Below are positions 62,503 through 64,000 of a stretch of DNA of 64,000 bases, piece by piece. The translations under genes were made by a program, and so were the position numbers. Origin of the DNA: Undibacterium sp. KW1 (GTDB lineage Bacteria > Pseudomonadota > Gammaproteobacteria > Burkholderiales > Burkholderiaceae_D); NCBI RefSeq assembly GCF_009937955.1, contig NZ_AP018439.1, positions 6,386,001-6,450,000 of the forward strand, given 5' to 3'. Position 1 is the first letter of the stretch; each line of letters opens with the position of its first letter. The notes under the pieces were generated by a model that saw nothing but the letters and a program-made list of their open reading frames with translations, did not search any database and was not told the origin of the DNA.

Positions 62503-64000
62503 GTTTTGATCATGACCAGGATATGGGCGGGTACATCTTCGCCCTTGTCCTGACGTGCAATTTCCTGGCTGGATTCGACTATCTTGAAGCCATGTGTATG
62601 CGCCAGCCTCTGCAGGTAGGCATAGCTATGGGCGTAGCGCTGGGATGAGCGCAAAATGTAGTCTGTGTTTTCGTCTGTTTTTTCAACTGAGGCTTCGACT
62701 GAAAATCCCAGCACTGCACCAGCCCGCATGACACGGCTGGCCGCAGCAAATACGGTATCTAATGCGCCAATATAGACAAACACATCGGCTGCCATGATGA
62801 GGTCAAAATCCTGGTCTTGTACTTGCAGCCAGTCGCTGATTTCTGCACAATGCAGTTCATCATAAAAACCTGTCTTTCTGGCCTGACCCAGCATTTTTTC
62901 TGACAAGTCTATGCCTGTCAGTTTGCTGGCATTTGGCCGCAGATAAGTGGCGCACAAGCCTGTGCCGCAACCGAGGTCCAGGTAATTGCCGGGCCCGGCT
63001 TTGACATGTTTGCTGACTGCCTTACTGAGCAAAGCGGGAATTTGATAACGCAAGACTTTCAGCAAATGCTCATCAAAATGCATCGCGTACTGATCAAACA
63101 AATCTGCGATGTAGGTGGGTGGTGAAATTGCGGGTGCATCCATCACTCCCAATGCTGCCAGCGCATAATTGATGTGTGCCAGCTCTGTGTCATCTTCGCA
63201 GTACTTTGCTGCCGTCTGGTAGGCCGCAATGGCAGCAGCGTCTTGCCCCATCTGGCGTAAAGTATTGCCGTATTGCAGATGCGCCTTGACGTAATTCGGT
63301 TTGAGTTTTATTGCCTGTTCAAAACTGTCTGCAGCGGCTGCTAGCTGCTGTATTTTTTGCAGACAGATACCCCGGTTGCACAGTGCTTGTATGTGCTCAG
63401 GCTGCAAGTGCAGGACATCTTCATAACCGGCAATCGCATCTTCTTCCAGCCGCAAACATTGCAGGCTGAAGGCGCGGGCAAAATGGATGGCGGCATCTTG
63501 CGGTTTTAATGTCAGGGCTTCATCAAAGTCCTGCAAGGCTTGCTGGTGCTCTTCCATTTCCTGCAGGGCGATACCGCGGTTTAATAACGCTTCTGTATAG
63601 CGGGGATTCAGGCGCAGGGCCTTGTCATAATTATGCAGGGCTGCTACCAGCTTGCCCATGCTGCGCAGCGTATTGCCACGGTTATTCCAGGCCATGGCAT
63701 AGTCGGGCTTCAATTGCAGCGCCCGGTCATAACTGAGCAAAGCCTCTTCTGGCAAACCCAGGTCTTGCAAGGCAGCCCCCAGGTTGCCATGCGCAATCGC
63801 CTGCTGTGCATCGATAGCAATCGCTTCGCGCAGGCGTGTTACTGCCAGCCCGGCATCGCCACGTTGTTTTGCTATGACGCCCAGCAGTTGCAAGGCATCA
63901 AAATACTCAGGCTGGTTTTGTAAAACCTGCAGGTAGAGTGCTTCTGCTGCACCCAGCTTGCCTTGCTGGTGCAGTGCGACTGCCTGTTGCAATATTGCGC
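62499..64000 (-). CDS. TPR-repeat protein with C-terminal SAM methyltransferase domain, 5' end cut by window edge
   Basis: About 500 residues are visible; the frame stays open to the right edge, so the N-terminus is missing. Seven or more tetratricopeptide repeats (for example LNPRYTEALLNRGIALQEME and LKPDYAMAWNNRGNTLRSMG) fill the first two thirds. The C-terminal class I methyltransferase has SAM motif I as YLDLGCGTGLCATYL and FDLIMAADVFVYIGALD. The substrate is unknown; similar proteins have been called TPDA methyltransferase-like. It is convergent with the MAPEG gene. Confidence 0.9.
   Translation of the reverse strand, partial: AILQQAVALHQQGKLGAAEALYLQVLQNQPEYFDALQLLGVIAKQRGDAGLAVTRLREAIAIDAQQAIAHGNLGAALQDLGLPEEALLSYDRALQLKPDYAMAWNNRGNTLRSMGKLVAALHNYDKALRLNPRYTEALLNRGIALQEMEEHQQALQDFDEALTLKPQDAAIHFARAFSLQCLRLEEDAIAGYEDVLHLQPEHIQALCNRGICLQKIQQLAAAADSFEQAIKLKPNYVKAHLQYGNTLRQMGQDAAAIAAYQTAAKYCEDDTELAHINYALAALGVMDAPAISPPTYIADLFDQYAMHFDEHLLKVLRYQIPALLSKAVSKHVKAGPGNYLDLGCGTGLCATYLRPNASKLTGIDLSEKMLGQARKTGFYDELHCAEISDWLQVQDQDFDLIMAADVFVYIGALDTVFAAASRVMRAGAVLGFSVEASVEKTDENTDYILRSSQRYAHSYAYLQRLAHTHGFKIVESSQEIARQDKGEDVPAHILVMIKT

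Overview
The window looks like chromosome of a Gram-negative betaproteobacterium. Gene content, moderate GC, and the style of the LytS/LytTR pairs, the large NAD-type glutamate dehydrogenase and the TPR-methyltransferase suggest Burkholderiales, probably Oxalobacteraceae close to Undibacterium; this is inferred from protein character, with no marker gene present. No rRNA, tRNA, CRISPR array, transposase or phage gene was seen. Both ends cut genes: a LysR regulator on the left and a TPR-methyltransferase on the right.

Layout. 0-5 kb: LysR regulator facing a tautomerase, rtcB behind a strongly structured leader, and a POT peptide transporter. 4.9-13.4 kb: a 59-residue exported twin-CX3C microprotein, a membrane-anchored glutaredoxin, a chemoreceptor, an M16 peptidase pair and an S9 peptidase. 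13.4-13.7 kb: a roughly 320-nt nested inverted-repeat element, the most striking non-coding structure here. 13.8-20.2 kb: CheY-like receiver, LytS/LytTR system, tatD, small envelope proteins and an EamA exporter. 20-27.6 kb: S15 hydrolase, degenerate GGDEF protein, PLP enzyme, two orphan solute-binding proteins, a Yip1-type protein and NIPSNAP. 27.7-33 kb: a short-chain dehydrogenase, a gene-free block packed with palindromes, then an M48 peptidase with three tandem AIM24 genes. 33-40.5 kb: LysR, DEAD-box helicase with a duplicated RNA-binding domain, aldo/keto reductase facing a TetR regulator across a double operator, and an alpha-amylase. 40.5-47.4 kb: a papain-hydrolase fusion, a lipoprotein parvulin, an M28 peptidase and two unknown proteins. 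47.7-57 kb: NAD-glutamate dehydrogenase, an unknown secreted protein, M28 and M13 peptidases. 57-64 kb: a second LytTR/LytS pair, a two-subunit molybdenum hydroxylase, a MAPEG protein and the TPR-methyltransferase.

Taken together, many genes serve protein and peptide breakdown: exported M16, S9, S15, M28 (two) and M13 hydrolases, the M48 and C1-type peptidases, a POT peptide importer, an oligopeptide-type binding protein and NAD-glutamate dehydrogenase, which would feed amino-acid carbon into the TCA cycle. Best candidates for something undescribed are the branched element at 13.39-13.71 kb, the papain-hydrolase fusion, the M48-AIM24 operon, the rtcB leader and the twin-CX3C microprotein.
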